Made by a program: the position numbers and the translations under genes | Source of the DNA: Planctomycetaceae bacterium | GTDB taxonomy: Bacteria; Planctomycetota; Planctomycetia; Planctomycetales; Planctomycetaceae | Direction: 5' to 3' | DNA: 39,429 bases | Assembly (NCBI GenBank): GCA_014762625.1 | Contig: JABURQ010000116.1 | Span: 1 to 39,429, forward strand | Notes under the pieces: generated by a model | The model's database searches: none | Told to the model about the DNA's origin: nothing | Seen by the model: the letters and a program-made list of their open reading frames with translations, nothing else | Shown here: positions 24,720-34,081 of the stretch, piece by piece | How the letters are laid out: each line of letters begins with the position of its first letter | Numbering within the stretch: position 1 is the first letter of the stretch

Positions 24720-24733
24720 AAATCGCGCGATTT
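24720..24733. repeat. Palindrome AAATCGCGCGATTT in a convergent gap
   Basis: Perfect 14-bp dyad between the convergent TPR-CRTAC1 gene and the spermidine-synthase-like gene. It has no loop or T-tract, so it is not a typical terminator. Confidence 0.25.
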
Positions 24734-24818
24734 AGAGCACATGATCCAATCCCGTTCTTCCTCGAAGACGAGTGACGAATTAACGAGAAGCCAACAGGTG
24801 AAGGAGATTCTGCTCCGC

Positions 24819-27488
24819 TTATCGATTTTCGAGCTGCATCTGTGAATCGGCAAAAAATTTCGTATAAAACCGTTCCCGAACCGTATCTTCCGGCCAGGCT
24901 TGCATACCAATCTCCGCAAAATGGATGGCTTCTCTGAGTGCCGAATTAAGTTTTTGCGGGGAATCGTTTTCACGAGCGAGGATCACCTCGTACATTCGCA
25001 GAATCACTTCACAAAATGCTTGTGAGGCGATGCGGTGGGCCTCCATTTCATCTAACTTTGAGTCGGGCAGATTCCGGACATACTGCGAGAAATTTTTGGG
25101 TCTTAGAAACAGTGTTTCGGCAAGATTTACATGGAATGTCGAATAGTATTGATAAAAACTGAGCGGCGAACTGAATTCCAGAATGGGGTGATTATCGGAA
25201 TGCAAGGGGACCTCTCCGCAATAGAGGCGATATCCGAATTCATCAAGATGCAGACAGTGCACCAGTTGCAATGGTGATGTCATCCCAATCAATTTCATAT
25301 TGCGGGCGACTTCGGGCTTCGAAAATCCTGCTTCGAGCCTTTCATAATCAATTGTCAAAGGTGAAGGCGTGCCGATCAGAATTCCAAAATTTGTATGGGT
25401 ATGGTTCATAAACCACAAAGTGGCGTGAGGAAAAACGTCTTGAAAACCACGCATCAGTATTCGGAGCTCGCGCGCATCAATTGCGGCCATCGGGATCCAC
25501 GCACATCCAATCCCGTCAGGTTTCAGAGAAGACTTCATTAACTCGAAATATTCGACAGTATACAAGTTTCCGTTTTGTTTGTATTGCAGGTTTGTCACAT
25601 CGGTGGCAATGACATCATACTTCCGAGTCCCGACATGCAGATGATCTCGGGCATCGTTAATCATCAGCGTGAAATTGGGATGATCGAGAACGGAAAAATT
25701 CTGTTCCGGCATCAGGTACGCTGAACGAGTCACTTCCGGTTCAATTTCAACACAGTAGGACTTCACGCCATGTGTTGTGAGAGCGTAGCTGGTTCCCCCT
25801 GTCCCAAATCCCACGGTGAGTGCATTTTGGGGGTCAGGATGCAAAAGCAGAGGAAGATGAGCCAGCATTAGGGAATCGACTCGTGCTTCAATGTTGGTGG
25901 AAGCGACGAGCTGGTCGTCGACGTAGATCAGATGCTCCTGAGTCGCGGGGATTTTTTTGGTGTAAACGGTCGCCGAGCGTCCATCCGCAACACGAACGAT
26001 TTCCGAGATTACCAGATCGGTGTTATCCACCGAGACTTCCAATAACTGATCTCCCTTCCAAACAGCTAGTGTTTCCCGCAAGACTGGCCGATCCCTGATC
26101 CCAATCCAGACAGACCAAATCAATGCCACGAAGACAAGTCCGGGCACGTATGCAGGTTGAAGACGGTTGGTGTGAATTCCTCGTGTGGTGAGGCAGACCA
26201 GACTGGACATCATGGTCAATGAGACAAACACGAAATGCTGTCCGAACACTGGGATCAGCAAAGTACCAACGACCATAATTCCTGCGACCGACCCTAAGGT
26301 CCCCCAAAAGTAAGAGCGGCCCACCCAGCGGTCGTGTGAGTCCCCTGTCCGGGAGTCACTGTCACAGACGGCCGGGTAAGCGAGTCCCATGAACATTGTC
26401 GGCAGAAACATCAAAAAACTGATAATCTGTGCTTCCGTCAGGTAAATGTCTGTGAGAGTCAAGGTTCCTGCTCGCGACGCACTGACAATAAACTCCTGAT
26501 TCCAGACCGCAGCACGGTACAGGACACCAAACGTCACCAAGGACGTTATTGCAGTGCCTCCGTTGGCCAGGCGAAAAATCGATCGAGGCGTCCATTTTCT
26601 GAGCAGCAACGGATAAAGGCACAAGCTTCCGAATCCCATTCCCAAAAGATAGAAGGAGAGCGTGAGAGTGAAGGTGACCGTCGAATTTGTATTGACGATT
26701 CCCAGGAAACGCAGCCAGACCACTTCCAATCCCAAAGCCACAAAGCCGGTGCAAAAATAGGCAAACAGCGAGATCGGTCGGGCTCCCGATTCAACGTGGG
26801 CCTCGGTTTGCTCATTGGAAATCCGGGTATCGAATTTCCGTAAAGGAAGAATAATCAGAAACGCAGCGATATTGAGTGCAACCGCCGCGTAGCGACTATC
26901 ACTCAGTCCGAGTAACTTGATCCCCAGCAGCCCCGTGAACAGGCATCCGACGACAGCACCAATGATATTAATGCCGTAAACCAAACCGACTCTGGACGTG
27001 CCACTTCGTGCGATACATTGAATCATGACCGGGATTGTCGCTCCCATGGCCAGCGTGGCGGGTAACAGAGGGAGGATCGCCAGGACAAACCGGAGCGGAG
27101 TTTGTAACGGATGCCCTTCGCCCAAGAAGTGAACTCCGGAGACGTATATCTGCCCCGAATAATTCAACAGGAAGGGGATAATCAGTCCCCAGAAGCCCAT
27201 CATTAACTCGAGGACCGCATAAAAAACGAAAGGGTTGCGGGTATTTTTCAGAAAAGGAACTGCTGCCTGGCTACCGAGTGCGATCCCCAGAAAAATGGCT
27301 GTCAGAATCGCCGTTGTCGCCGGGGCACTCGCCCCAAAAATGAGAAACATCTGACGCTGCCACAGGATTTCATAAGTGAGGGCGCTGGCTCCCGAAAGAA
27401 AGAAGGCGAGTAAGCAACGAGGGAGGAACGAATTCGGTATCACGACGATAAGCCTCAAGAAGAAGATCGATCCCCTTTTGTACCGCAC
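24819..27488 (-). CDS. Membrane-fused spermidine synthase-like protein
   Basis: An 889-residue protein. The N-terminal half has many transmembrane helices related to major-facilitator-like segments (FLPRCLLAFFLSGASALTYE, then ATTAILTAIFLGIALGSQAA and LPATLAMGATIPVMIQ). The C-terminal part is a Rossmann-fold aminopropyltransferase-like domain: LTVGFGTGGTSYALTTHGVK and VEIEPEV for cofactor binding, then NDARDHLHVGTRKYDVIATD and KPDGIGCAWIP. This fused architecture is common in bacteria and its substrate is usually unknown. The final ~130 residues are helical. The pairing with a GT-C-like gene upstream suggests a cell-envelope role, but this is inference. Confidence 0.85.
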   Translation of the reverse strand: MRYKRGSIFFLRLIVVIPNSFLPRCLLAFFLSGASALTYEILWQRQMFLIFGASAPATTAILTAIFLGIALGSQAAVPFLKNTRNPFVFYAVLELMMGFWGLIIPFLLNYSGQIYVSGVHFLGEGHPLQTPLRFVLAILPLLPATLAMGATIPVMIQCIARSGTSRVGLVYGINIIGAVVGCLFTGLLGIKLLGLSDSRYAAVALNIAAFLIILPLRKFDTRISNEQTEAHVESGARPISLFAYFCTGFVALGLEVVWLRFLGIVNTNSTVTFTLTLSFYLLGMGFGSLCLYPLLLRKWTPRSIFRLANGGTAITSLVTFGVLYRAAVWNQEFIVSASRAGTLTLTDIYLTEAQIISFLMFLPTMFMGLAYPAVCDSDSRTGDSHDRWVGRSYFWGTLGSVAGIMVVGTLLIPVFGQHFVFVSLTMMSSLVCLTTRGIHTNRLQPAYVPGLVFVALIWSVWIGIRDRPVLRETLAVWKGDQLLEVSVDNTDLVISEIVRVADGRSATVYTKKIPATQEHLIYVDDQLVASTNIEARVDSLMLAHLPLLLHPDPQNALTVGFGTGGTSYALTTHGVKSYCVEIEPEVTRSAYLMPEQNFSVLDHPNFTLMINDARDHLHVGTRKYDVIATDVTNLQYKQNGNLYTVEYFELMKSSLKPDGIGCAWIPMAAIDARELRILMRGFQDVFPHATLWFMNHTHTNFGILIGTPSPLTIDYERLEAGFSKPEVARNMKLIGMTSPLQLVHCLHLDEFGYRLYCGEVPLHSDNHPILEFSSPLSFYQYYSTFHVNLAETLFLRPKNFSQYVRNLPDSKLDEMEAHRIASQAFCEVILRMYEVILARENDSPQKLNSALREAIHFAEIGMQAWPEDTVRERFYTKFFADSQMQLENR

Positions 27489-27622
27489 ACAACCTCAATG
27501 ATTCAAATCCTATTTTTACCAATCAACTTCCAGAGAGACGTCTGGTCATGAAGCAAAGAATCATCGGGGACTGGAAAACGCGATCGTGGGAAAGGGAGTC
27601 GGAATCACGATTCGATAACGAA

Positions 27623-29320
27623 TCAGCGATCGTTGATTCGATAAATGGAAATACCTGTGGCACTGTGATACTCCATCTTCACACCAGAATTGAATTCGTT
27701 CATTCTGCTTGTCGTGGGGGACCGGTCCGAAGAATGGTCAATGATGACATAACGGATGTTTTTTTTTCGTAGAGAGTCAAGCGTTCTGAGAGAAGGGAAC
27801 TCCGAGTTGAGTTGATTCCTTGCGTCGAAATATTCGTCCGGGAAGTATCCGGAATATCCATTCAACAAAGGGACTTTGTGATACGATCCGAAATACATCC
27901 ACCTGACCGTGATGTCAAAATCCTGAACCAGATTTCCCGGTGACATCGGCAAGCAGACCGCTCCTGCTTTACTGTCTGCATTCTGTATGAGCCACCGGAT
28001 CCAGTCCTGATGCTGATTGTGATCCGGCACGCTGGCGAGAGTGATTTTTCGAGGAGAAGATTCAAAGGCAACCAGTATTGCCAGTAAAGCCAACAGGCAT
28101 CGAGGCAAAATCGCAGTTCGTGCTCTCCACCAGTAACGACACACCAAAATCCAGAGTTCATGGAGTCCCAACGCCGCTAGCAATGCCACTCCCAGTTGAA
28201 CAAAATAACTGAATCGAAATGGACTTCTGACTTGCGAGACCCCAGGAAAAGAGGACAACCAGAGCCAGAGATTCCAGTCTCGCATTTGCAGATTCATTCC
28301 CAGTGAGAGGATGAATGCAAAGGCTGAGAGCGAGAAGAGAAATAGTGTGACCCGTCGTCGTTTTCGGTGAATCAACCCAAGCACACACCCCGCTAATGCC
28401 AGTACCAATCGACCTGTCCCTGTGCCGAGTTTCCAGCTCGGACGACGCTGGATGCTGAAGGGATCCACCATCAGACGACCGGGAGTTTTCAAGTAATCAC
28501 TGGGGACAGCGGACAATTGTTGCACCTTCTCTATGGAGCGAAGAAAGTGGTGGTTGACCATAACTGTTCGCATTCGCCAGAGAAATGGTCCAGACATCAC
28601 TCCAGCCACGAGCAGACCGATCACCAGGGCACGGTAAAAACTGGTCTTCGTCCAGTGCGATGCTGAGAGCCAACATGTCCCAAGTGTCAGAATGAGAAGA
28701 AAAAGCGCATGGTGGATGCTACAGAAAACCACGACGGAAAAAGCCAAGCCTAATTCGGCACCACGCCAAGCGGTCGGCGAACGATCAATTTTGAGAAGAG
28801 TTGACCAGAACCATAAAACTCCCCACACAGGTATCAATTGTAATGAATCTTTTTGCAGATGGATCATCGGCAGGAGTATCACGAAGATCCCTCCCGCTGC
28901 GGCAACCAAACGGTGGATTGATATTTGCCGCAAAAGCCTTGTCGCCAAGAGTCCGTTTAATAGTAACGAGATCGCCAGATAGAGATTGTAACCAAGTACA
29001 CGAGAACCGGTCAGCCAGATGACCGGTGCAACCACTACTGTCATCGGTTGAGGTTCCGAGAAAGCGAACGTGTCTTCCACGGGATAGAAAATGGGAGCGT
29101 CCCAATAGTCGTCGAAGTGTACCTGCGCCCGATCTGAGTTCCACCAGATCGTCCACATGTTGAACAGTTCAACGGTTCTAACGTGGGGGTTCCCCAAAGG
29201 GTATTTTCGAGACGGAAATTGAGCGAGAGGCCAGGTGCTCCAGATGACGACCAGTGAAAATAAAAAAAAAGTACCCAACCAGAAAAAAGATTCTCTTTTC
29301 CACCAGGGTTTAGATTTCAT
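27623..29320 (-). CDS. Polytopic membrane protein, GT-C glycosyltransferase-like
   Basis: A 565-residue protein with about ten transmembrane helices (FFWLGTFFLFSLVVIWSTWP, then LGYNLYLAISLLLNGLLATR) and a large C-terminal extracytoplasmic segment (GAVCLPMSPGNLVQDFD, then IRYVIIDHSSD). Features such as the early acidic loop (YWDAPIFYPVEDTFAFSEPQ) and RSPFRFSYF resemble GT-C membrane glycosyltransferases or YfhO-like proteins that use lipid-linked sugars. No DXD motif was pinned down. It is upstream of the spermidine-synthase-like gene on the same strand with a 134-bp gap, so the two may share a transcript. Specific substrate unknown. Confidence 0.6.
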   Translation of the reverse strand: MKSKPWWKRESFFWLGTFFLFSLVVIWSTWPLAQFPSRKYPLGNPHVRTVELFNMWTIWWNSDRAQVHFDDYWDAPIFYPVEDTFAFSEPQPMTVVVAPVIWLTGSRVLGYNLYLAISLLLNGLLATRLLRQISIHRLVAAAGGIFVILLPMIHLQKDSLQLIPVWGVLWFWSTLLKIDRSPTAWRGAELGLAFSVVVFCSIHHALFLLILTLGTCWLSASHWTKTSFYRALVIGLLVAGVMSGPFLWRMRTVMVNHHFLRSIEKVQQLSAVPSDYLKTPGRLMVDPFSIQRRPSWKLGTGTGRLVLALAGCVLGLIHRKRRRVTLFLFSLSAFAFILSLGMNLQMRDWNLWLWLSSFPGVSQVRSPFRFSYFVQLGVALLAALGLHELWILVCRYWWRARTAILPRCLLALLAILVAFESSPRKITLASVPDHNQHQDWIRWLIQNADSKAGAVCLPMSPGNLVQDFDITVRWMYFGSYHKVPLLNGYSGYFPDEYFDARNQLNSEFPSLRTLDSLRKKNIRYVIIDHSSDRSPTTSRMNEFNSGVKMEYHSATGISIYRINDR

Positions 29321-29364
29321 GAAACAGTCACTTTGGAGAGCACGTCCCAGCTAGCCATCATTTG

Positions 29365-29673
29365 TCAGTTTCTCAACCGATGATAGATCGTTCGGAAATC
29401 GATTGCGACAAGATTCTTTTGTGGTTCAGACTTACCGTTTCGTCTTGGAATACCGTTGAGCTTAGGAGCACACTTCATCTCGATCGGAAAATATGATCTC
29501 CACGCCGTGACAGTCTCGTAATCAAAACGCCCCCACAGTGTCTTTGTGTGACGGTCGAGGAACTCTTTAAGGAACTGGTAGTCCGATCTGATCTCGTCGG
29601 GTAACCAAAATCGGTCGTCTTCGCGATTTCGATCTTCACTTCTAGTAGCTCTCGGGGCTGCCGTTGACTGATC
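29365..29673 (-). pseudogene. Protein fragment without a start, unknown family
   Basis: An open frame of ~102 codons bounded by stops, whose only in-frame ATG is deep inside. Its content (RFWLPDEIRSDYQFLKEFLD, then LWGRFDYETVTAWRSYFPIE and VAIDFRTIYHRLRN) has the composition of real protein. I cannot assign the family. It is probably the C-terminal remnant of a disrupted gene. Confidence 0.35.
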
Positions 29674-29679
29674 TCAGGC

Positions 29680-29826
29680 TCAACCTTGTTTGTCCATGGC
29701 TGAATCCAGCAGTGCTTTTATCGCCCGCCGAATATAGTCAGGCAGCGACTCCCAAACTGAGACGAGCCTTCTCAGAAGCGGATCGCGGAGAATCGATGCA
29801 AGTTGATGCAGAGTGTCGGGCACCAT
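29680..29826 (-). pseudogene. Short helical frame, possible recombinase tail remnant
   Basis: A 48-residue frame (MVPDTLHQLASILRDPLLRR, then LVSVWESLPDYIRRAIKALL) that stops at 29680. The D-x-x-L-x-x-L-V-x-x-W-x-x-L-P pattern resembles short C-terminal helices that I recall from planctomycete tyrosine recombinases and nearby proteins. No recombinase catalytic residues are present in the region. Low confidence. Confidence 0.25.
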
Positions 29827-30067
29827 ATCAGGCACCACGCCCTTTGGAGGATCCCCTAACCTCCATATCTGACAGTGTTTTACGGTTTTCGACTCACTGT
29901 CTACGGAACCGAAGGGGCCGACCGTATATTGATTCGTGGCGCTCCGCTACGGCGGATGATGCCGAAGGATGTTTGGGAAACGCTGCGAAATCACTCACTC
30001 CGGTCTTGACGAGGACTTCCTCACGGATGCCTTTTTGTGATTTTGTGGCTGACTTCCTGACACTCAC

Positions 30068-31936
30068 TCAGTGGTCCAGCGAGATTGCTTCCGCGTAGTC
30101 GAGTTCGCCGGTGCGGCCGTCGTAGTACTGAAAGATGACCTGGGGGTGCGGATAGGCGACCCAGCGTTCGTCTCCCAGCTTCTGCGGCATATTGAAGACA
30201 TTATTCACCTGCACGACGCAGAAATGCGGATAAAGTCGTTCGAGCCGAGGAAGGTCAGGGAGAATATAGGTGCTCCAGCGGATATCGCATTCGCGCGGCC
30301 CGAACGTCCATTTGCCGGTTGCGGGACGGTCGCTTTCATCGAGTTTGGGAACGTGATTGACGCTGTTGTGCGGACCGCAGCAGAATTCCCAGATATCGTC
30401 GGTCACCTTGATGGCGAAGCTATTGTGGAGGTCGCCTGTCATCACGAATACCTTCTTGTTGAGCTTACTCCACTCTTTGATGAGTAACTCTCGCTCGTCG
30501 AAGAATCCGGTCCAGGCTTCTTCCTTGTTCGCTTCATCGAACTCGAATCCGCCCGCGCCGCTGTGAGGGATCATGAACGGCACGGTCGAGACGACGAAAA
30601 AGAAATCGGCGTCGCTTTCCTTCATCGACTTGAGCAGCCACTCGCGCTGCGGTTTGCCGATCATGGAGACGCCCGGCTTGTCGCGTTGTTTGACGTCGTG
30701 CATGTCGCGGTCGCCACGGGTGTCGAGCAGATAGAACTCGCAATTTGAGACGCGAAATTTCCCGAAGCTCCGTCGACCGATGGAATAATTCACCTCGTCA
30801 TCGACCTTGGCCGGCATGTGGACACGAACGGTGTGCGGACCGACCACCTCGACAATATCGTAGACATACGAGTTTTTGTTCCCTTCGTCGTTATCGTATT
30901 GCAGGTCGTTCACCCCGGCTTCGGGCGTTCCCCAGTGAACGTGCAGATTGGTCATCTCGTCGAGGGGGAGTTTGGTGAAGTCGGTGTTCGGATCGACCAG
31001 CAGATCGCTCCCCACTTTCATTGTCCCCTGTCCGAAGTGGATCGGGTGGCCGTATGCGAACGGGTTCGCCCAGCCCAGATAATCCATCCACGCATAGGTT
31101 CCGATATCGCGGAAAACGGTTCGCCGGTGACGTTTGCCGGCTTCCGACGAACCCCAGATATCGTTGACCAGTTCGTGGTCGTCGAAGGTGAAATAGCTCG
31201 GCATGTTGCGGTGCCATTTGGCGAGTTCCACGCCGCGACTGAGATACAGTTTGTAGTTTTCCCAGACACCGACCACCGTCGGCATGACCTCGACCGAGAG
31301 CGGATACTCGTCGATCCCCTGCGTCAGTCGCCAGGCTTCCGGCGGATACTCGCGGAGTTCTTCATATAGCCAGTCGCCGTTCATGATGTGAAAATGCGCT
31401 TTGTCGGCCCAGTCCTGATTCAGGTTCTCATAGGTGGGGAGTCGATGTCCTACACCGTGCAGCGGATTCTGATTGGCACAGGAACCGATCTGGAATCGAA
31501 AATTGAATAAGCCGTCCGGATTGTACTTTTCATTCCGCGTATCTTCGGCACTCGGTAGTGTTTTGAACGAACCGGGCAAGCCGTGCGGCCGATCATTGAC
31601 CCAGATCTGATAATAATAACGAGTGTCTGATTGAAGGTCCTTAAGCTGCGCGACGCCGGTGTTGTCGTGTGCGATAGTTGTGATGGCAGGCTCACTGACC
31701 AGTTCGAGTGATTTGGGATCGGTCCCGTAATGGACCACGAATTCGCCGGGATCGGAAGTCCGTCCCCAGACTCCCATAGAATGCGCGGTTGCCTGGCCAA
31801 GCATGGGGCCGTGCGTCAGTCGGATCGGATCGCGTTCGGCCTTCGCCTGGGAGATGCTTCCCAAAGTTGCGACAGCAATCAGAATCAGAGCGAACAGATG
31901 AGCGGGACGACAAAACGGAACGAGCGACGACTTCAT
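30068..31936 (-). CDS. PhoD-like (alkaline phosphatase D family) metallophosphatase
   Basis: A 622-residue exported protein from ATG 31936, chosen because it puts a signal peptide (LFALILIAVATLGSISQAKA) at the N-terminus. Residues ~35-115 are a fibronectin-III-like domain typical of PhoD proteins. The catalytic part shows FQIGSCANQNP, HIMNGDWLYEE, YFTFDDHELVND, FFVVSTVPFM and FVMTGDLHNSFA, the expected metal-binding Asp/Asn/His motifs. It probably hydrolyses phosphodiesters or monoesters in the periplasm. Substrate unknown; no neighbouring phosphate genes are seen. Confidence 0.88.
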   Translation of the reverse strand: MKSSLVPFCRPAHLFALILIAVATLGSISQAKAERDPIRLTHGPMLGQATAHSMGVWGRTSDPGEFVVHYGTDPKSLELVSEPAITTIAHDNTGVAQLKDLQSDTRYYYQIWVNDRPHGLPGSFKTLPSAEDTRNEKYNPDGLFNFRFQIGSCANQNPLHGVGHRLPTYENLNQDWADKAHFHIMNGDWLYEELREYPPEAWRLTQGIDEYPLSVEVMPTVVGVWENYKLYLSRGVELAKWHRNMPSYFTFDDHELVNDIWGSSEAGKRHRRTVFRDIGTYAWMDYLGWANPFAYGHPIHFGQGTMKVGSDLLVDPNTDFTKLPLDEMTNLHVHWGTPEAGVNDLQYDNDEGNKNSYVYDIVEVVGPHTVRVHMPAKVDDEVNYSIGRRSFGKFRVSNCEFYLLDTRGDRDMHDVKQRDKPGVSMIGKPQREWLLKSMKESDADFFFVVSTVPFMIPHSGAGGFEFDEANKEEAWTGFFDERELLIKEWSKLNKKVFVMTGDLHNSFAIKVTDDIWEFCCGPHNSVNHVPKLDESDRPATGKWTFGPRECDIRWSTYILPDLPRLERLYPHFCVVQVNNVFNMPQKLGDERWVAYPHPQVIFQYYDGRTGELDYAEAISLDH

Positions 31937-32323
31937 GGGGGTAATCTCACTAAGCTGTGCAGGAATGAATTCAGCGCGACTGGGCATCGCGTTTTCTGCA
32001 TTCGATCAGGTCATCGAATTCATAGCAAATCGAAAACGGAAGATTCTGAAAGATGACAGACGTGTGAGGGGACAGATCAGAGCGAGTATGACTCTCTTCT
32101 TCGACTCAGCACAAAACTGCCTCGTTGAAAATTTCTTACCACGTTCACTGCCGTTGTCCTAGCAATGTGGCACTGGATTTGGAATTGAGAGGGCCTTCCA
32201 ACGGCCTCGCGAAGATATCTTCGACGGATTGGAATCTTCCGCCACACAAGCAGATGCTTATTCCTCGCGGGGGCTGTTCTTGTTGGCGTCCTACCAGCTT
32301 GGTCGCTGGTAGGTAGAATAAGA
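31937..32323. other. Intergenic region with a repeat-like hairpin
   Basis: About 385 bp without a supported gene. The hairpin at 32290-32313 is the only clear structure. Short frames here show no protein family. Confidence 0.45.
32290..32313. repeat. Hairpin CCTACCAGC / GCTGGTAGG
   Basis: A perfect 9-bp stem with a TTGGTC loop, located 11 bp beyond the stop of the permease gene on the minus strand. There is no T-tract on the minus-strand downstream side. It may be a dispersed intergenic repeat or a weak transcription end. Confidence 0.4.
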
Positions 32324-33613
32324 TTACTGACCACCATGCTCGCCTGTGGTTTCGGCGGGGATACCCAAAATCGCAGTCGCGAGCATCAGCAGAGCCAACA
32401 AAGCGAACCACAACGATTTCTCCACGCGACGCCCCTTATCTCCCGAGGAGCCGGCGTGAACGGCTGCCATAGTACACTGAATTGCGTAATAGAGCGCGAA
32501 CGCGCGACTGGCGTAGGAGATGACGCTAAAAATATCAACCAGCCAAAGCAGTGCGATAGCGTATCCAGCGGCACCGGCGTAAACTTTGTGCCTCTTAATG
32601 CGTCCTTTGGTCGCCTCTTCAAGCAACCCGCCCGAACTCACCGTATCCGCGACGGCTGCTGAAAACTGACTCATCCCAGCTCCGACAATCAGAGTAAAGG
32701 GAAGTACATACGCCACTCGCGCACTGAGGTCGATGATGCCTGTCTCACTCACGTTGTCAAAGACACCCAGTAGTATGGTAGCGAGACCTACAAACAGAAT
32801 GTAAACACCCGCCGCGATCCCTTGCGCGAATTGCATCGTATTGATTCGATGCTTGGGTGGATAGACACCGTGAAGGTATCGCGAGGTTTCAAATCCTTGC
32901 ACGATCAGGAACGCACCTAACAATTGTCGCAGCGTTTTAACGCTCCAATCGGTTTTGAGCTGTGGGAGATGCCATTGGTTTTTCATCACTAGATCTCCGT
33001 TATAAATCAGCAAGCCGACTAACAGTCCTCCGATAATTGAGAGTTTGCCTTCAACGGTAAATATTTCCATCGATTCGAGCATGCTTAAGCCGCGCCACAG
33101 TCCGAATCCGCCAATGAACGCCGCAATCGCAGTGGCGATCCAGTTCTCTAGATGAGCGAAATCAGGATGGAACAGTCGCATCACGAAGGCTGCCAGCAGT
33201 TTGAGGTAGAAAGCGACCGCGATGACATACGCGAGCGCCAGCGACAACTTCGCCGCACGTCCCAGCCAACGGATGACGGTTTCATCACCCTCATCAGACT
33301 CGTCTGATTCGATAATCGATTCGAGGTGTGCAATGTTGTAGCGCACCGCGCCGCCAACAAAGTAGGCCAAAACCACTATGGCTGTGATGGCCATTAACGC
33401 CCAGTTTCCGACGGTGAAGCCAAGCAGCGGCGCCACAACCAGAAAGCCGCTGCCGATGATGGAAGCCAGCGGCGTGACCGTCGCCCGCCAGAATTTCGAC
33501 GTCCGTACCCACGGTCGAAAAAAAAGGAAGAGAAGTGCCGCTGTGACCGCCAGAACAACTCCGTTGACAATCCAGTCTCCGACAGTCAGTTGCTGCAATG
33601 AAGTATGAAACAT
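32324..33613 (-). CDS. APC-superfamily-like membrane permease
   Basis: A 429-residue protein from ATG 33613 (CGGAG upstream; an upstream ATG at 33655 has no ribosome site). There are about eleven hydrophobic helices. The early segment TPLASIIGSGFLVVAPLLG resembles the unwound TM1 glycine motif of APC-fold amino acid transporters, followed by YFVGGAVRYNIAHLES and an acidic loop (ESDESDEGDE). QGFETSRYLHGVYPPKHR between helices also fits this fold. The substrate is unknown. Single gene, no obvious operon partner. Confidence 0.65.
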   Translation of the reverse strand: MFHTSLQQLTVGDWIVNGVVLAVTAALLFLFFRPWVRTSKFWRATVTPLASIIGSGFLVVAPLLGFTVGNWALMAITAIVVLAYFVGGAVRYNIAHLESIIESDESDEGDETVIRWLGRAAKLSLALAYVIAVAFYLKLLAAFVMRLFHPDFAHLENWIATAIAAFIGGFGLWRGLSMLESMEIFTVEGKLSIIGGLLVGLLIYNGDLVMKNQWHLPQLKTDWSVKTLRQLLGAFLIVQGFETSRYLHGVYPPKHRINTMQFAQGIAAGVYILFVGLATILLGVFDNVSETGIIDLSARVAYVLPFTLIVGAGMSQFSAAVADTVSSGGLLEEATKGRIKRHKVYAGAAGYAIALLWLVDIFSVISYASRAFALYYAIQCTMAAVHAGSSGDKGRRVEKSLWFALLALLMLATAILGIPAETTGEHGGQ

Positions 33614-34081
33614 ATAACTCCGTGAATTAATTGAAAGTGATTCTTTTTTTAGCATACGTGATGATCGATACCGCTCGAAAGAGACGCCTTGGCGAGTTCA
33701 CTCACGAGAGACATCCAGACTCTCGTTACAGTATTTGTTACCATGATGAGACTGGTTGATGTCGGGACAACATCGATTGGAATCCTGAAAATTCCGTCAG
33801 CTTTCTCTCTGGACGAAGGAAACCTGGCAAGAGTATTTGCCAACGACTGGACAGAAAGGGGGGAAGTCCAATTCGCTCAGAGAAGAATCGTTCTACAGCA
33901 CGATCTGAGAGCCCTTCTACAAGTTGTATAGAGGGAGGAGTGCTGATCAGGGTCGACAGGCACAGCGCTGCGACGTGAAGAACGAATCAGATCAGGTCTA
34001 CACTGGACGTTCACGCTTTGGGGCTCAATAATGCTGAACAGCTTTTCTCCGATTTCTGCAGCCTGAACCCGGCCATTTTGT
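33614..34081. other. Intergenic region without recognised features
   Basis: About 470 bp between divergent genes. Short frames on both strands lack ribosome sites and family similarity. Nothing else was seen. Confidence 0.45.

Larger units (their letters stand above)
29321..30067. other. Gene-poor region with degenerate reading frames
   Basis: About 745 bp. It contains two broken minus-strand frames (29365-29673 and 29680-29826) that look protein-like but lack complete starts. The rest has no supported gene. A GAGGACTTCCTCACG segment near 30007 recurs at 35782. Confidence 0.5.

Noticed and set aside
29664-30098. 144-codon plus-strand frame overlapping the PhoD gene end
   Set aside because: Low-complexity, no family, and it runs antisense into a well-supported gene.
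32077-32411. Minus-strand frames over the hairpin near 32290
   Set aside because: Overlapping frames in several registers read through a palindrome, and one overlaps the permease end; likely repeat-derived.
33689-33931. 80-codon plus-strand frame in the gap before the GH32-like gene
   Set aside because: TTG start without a ribosome site; no domain or homology recognised.
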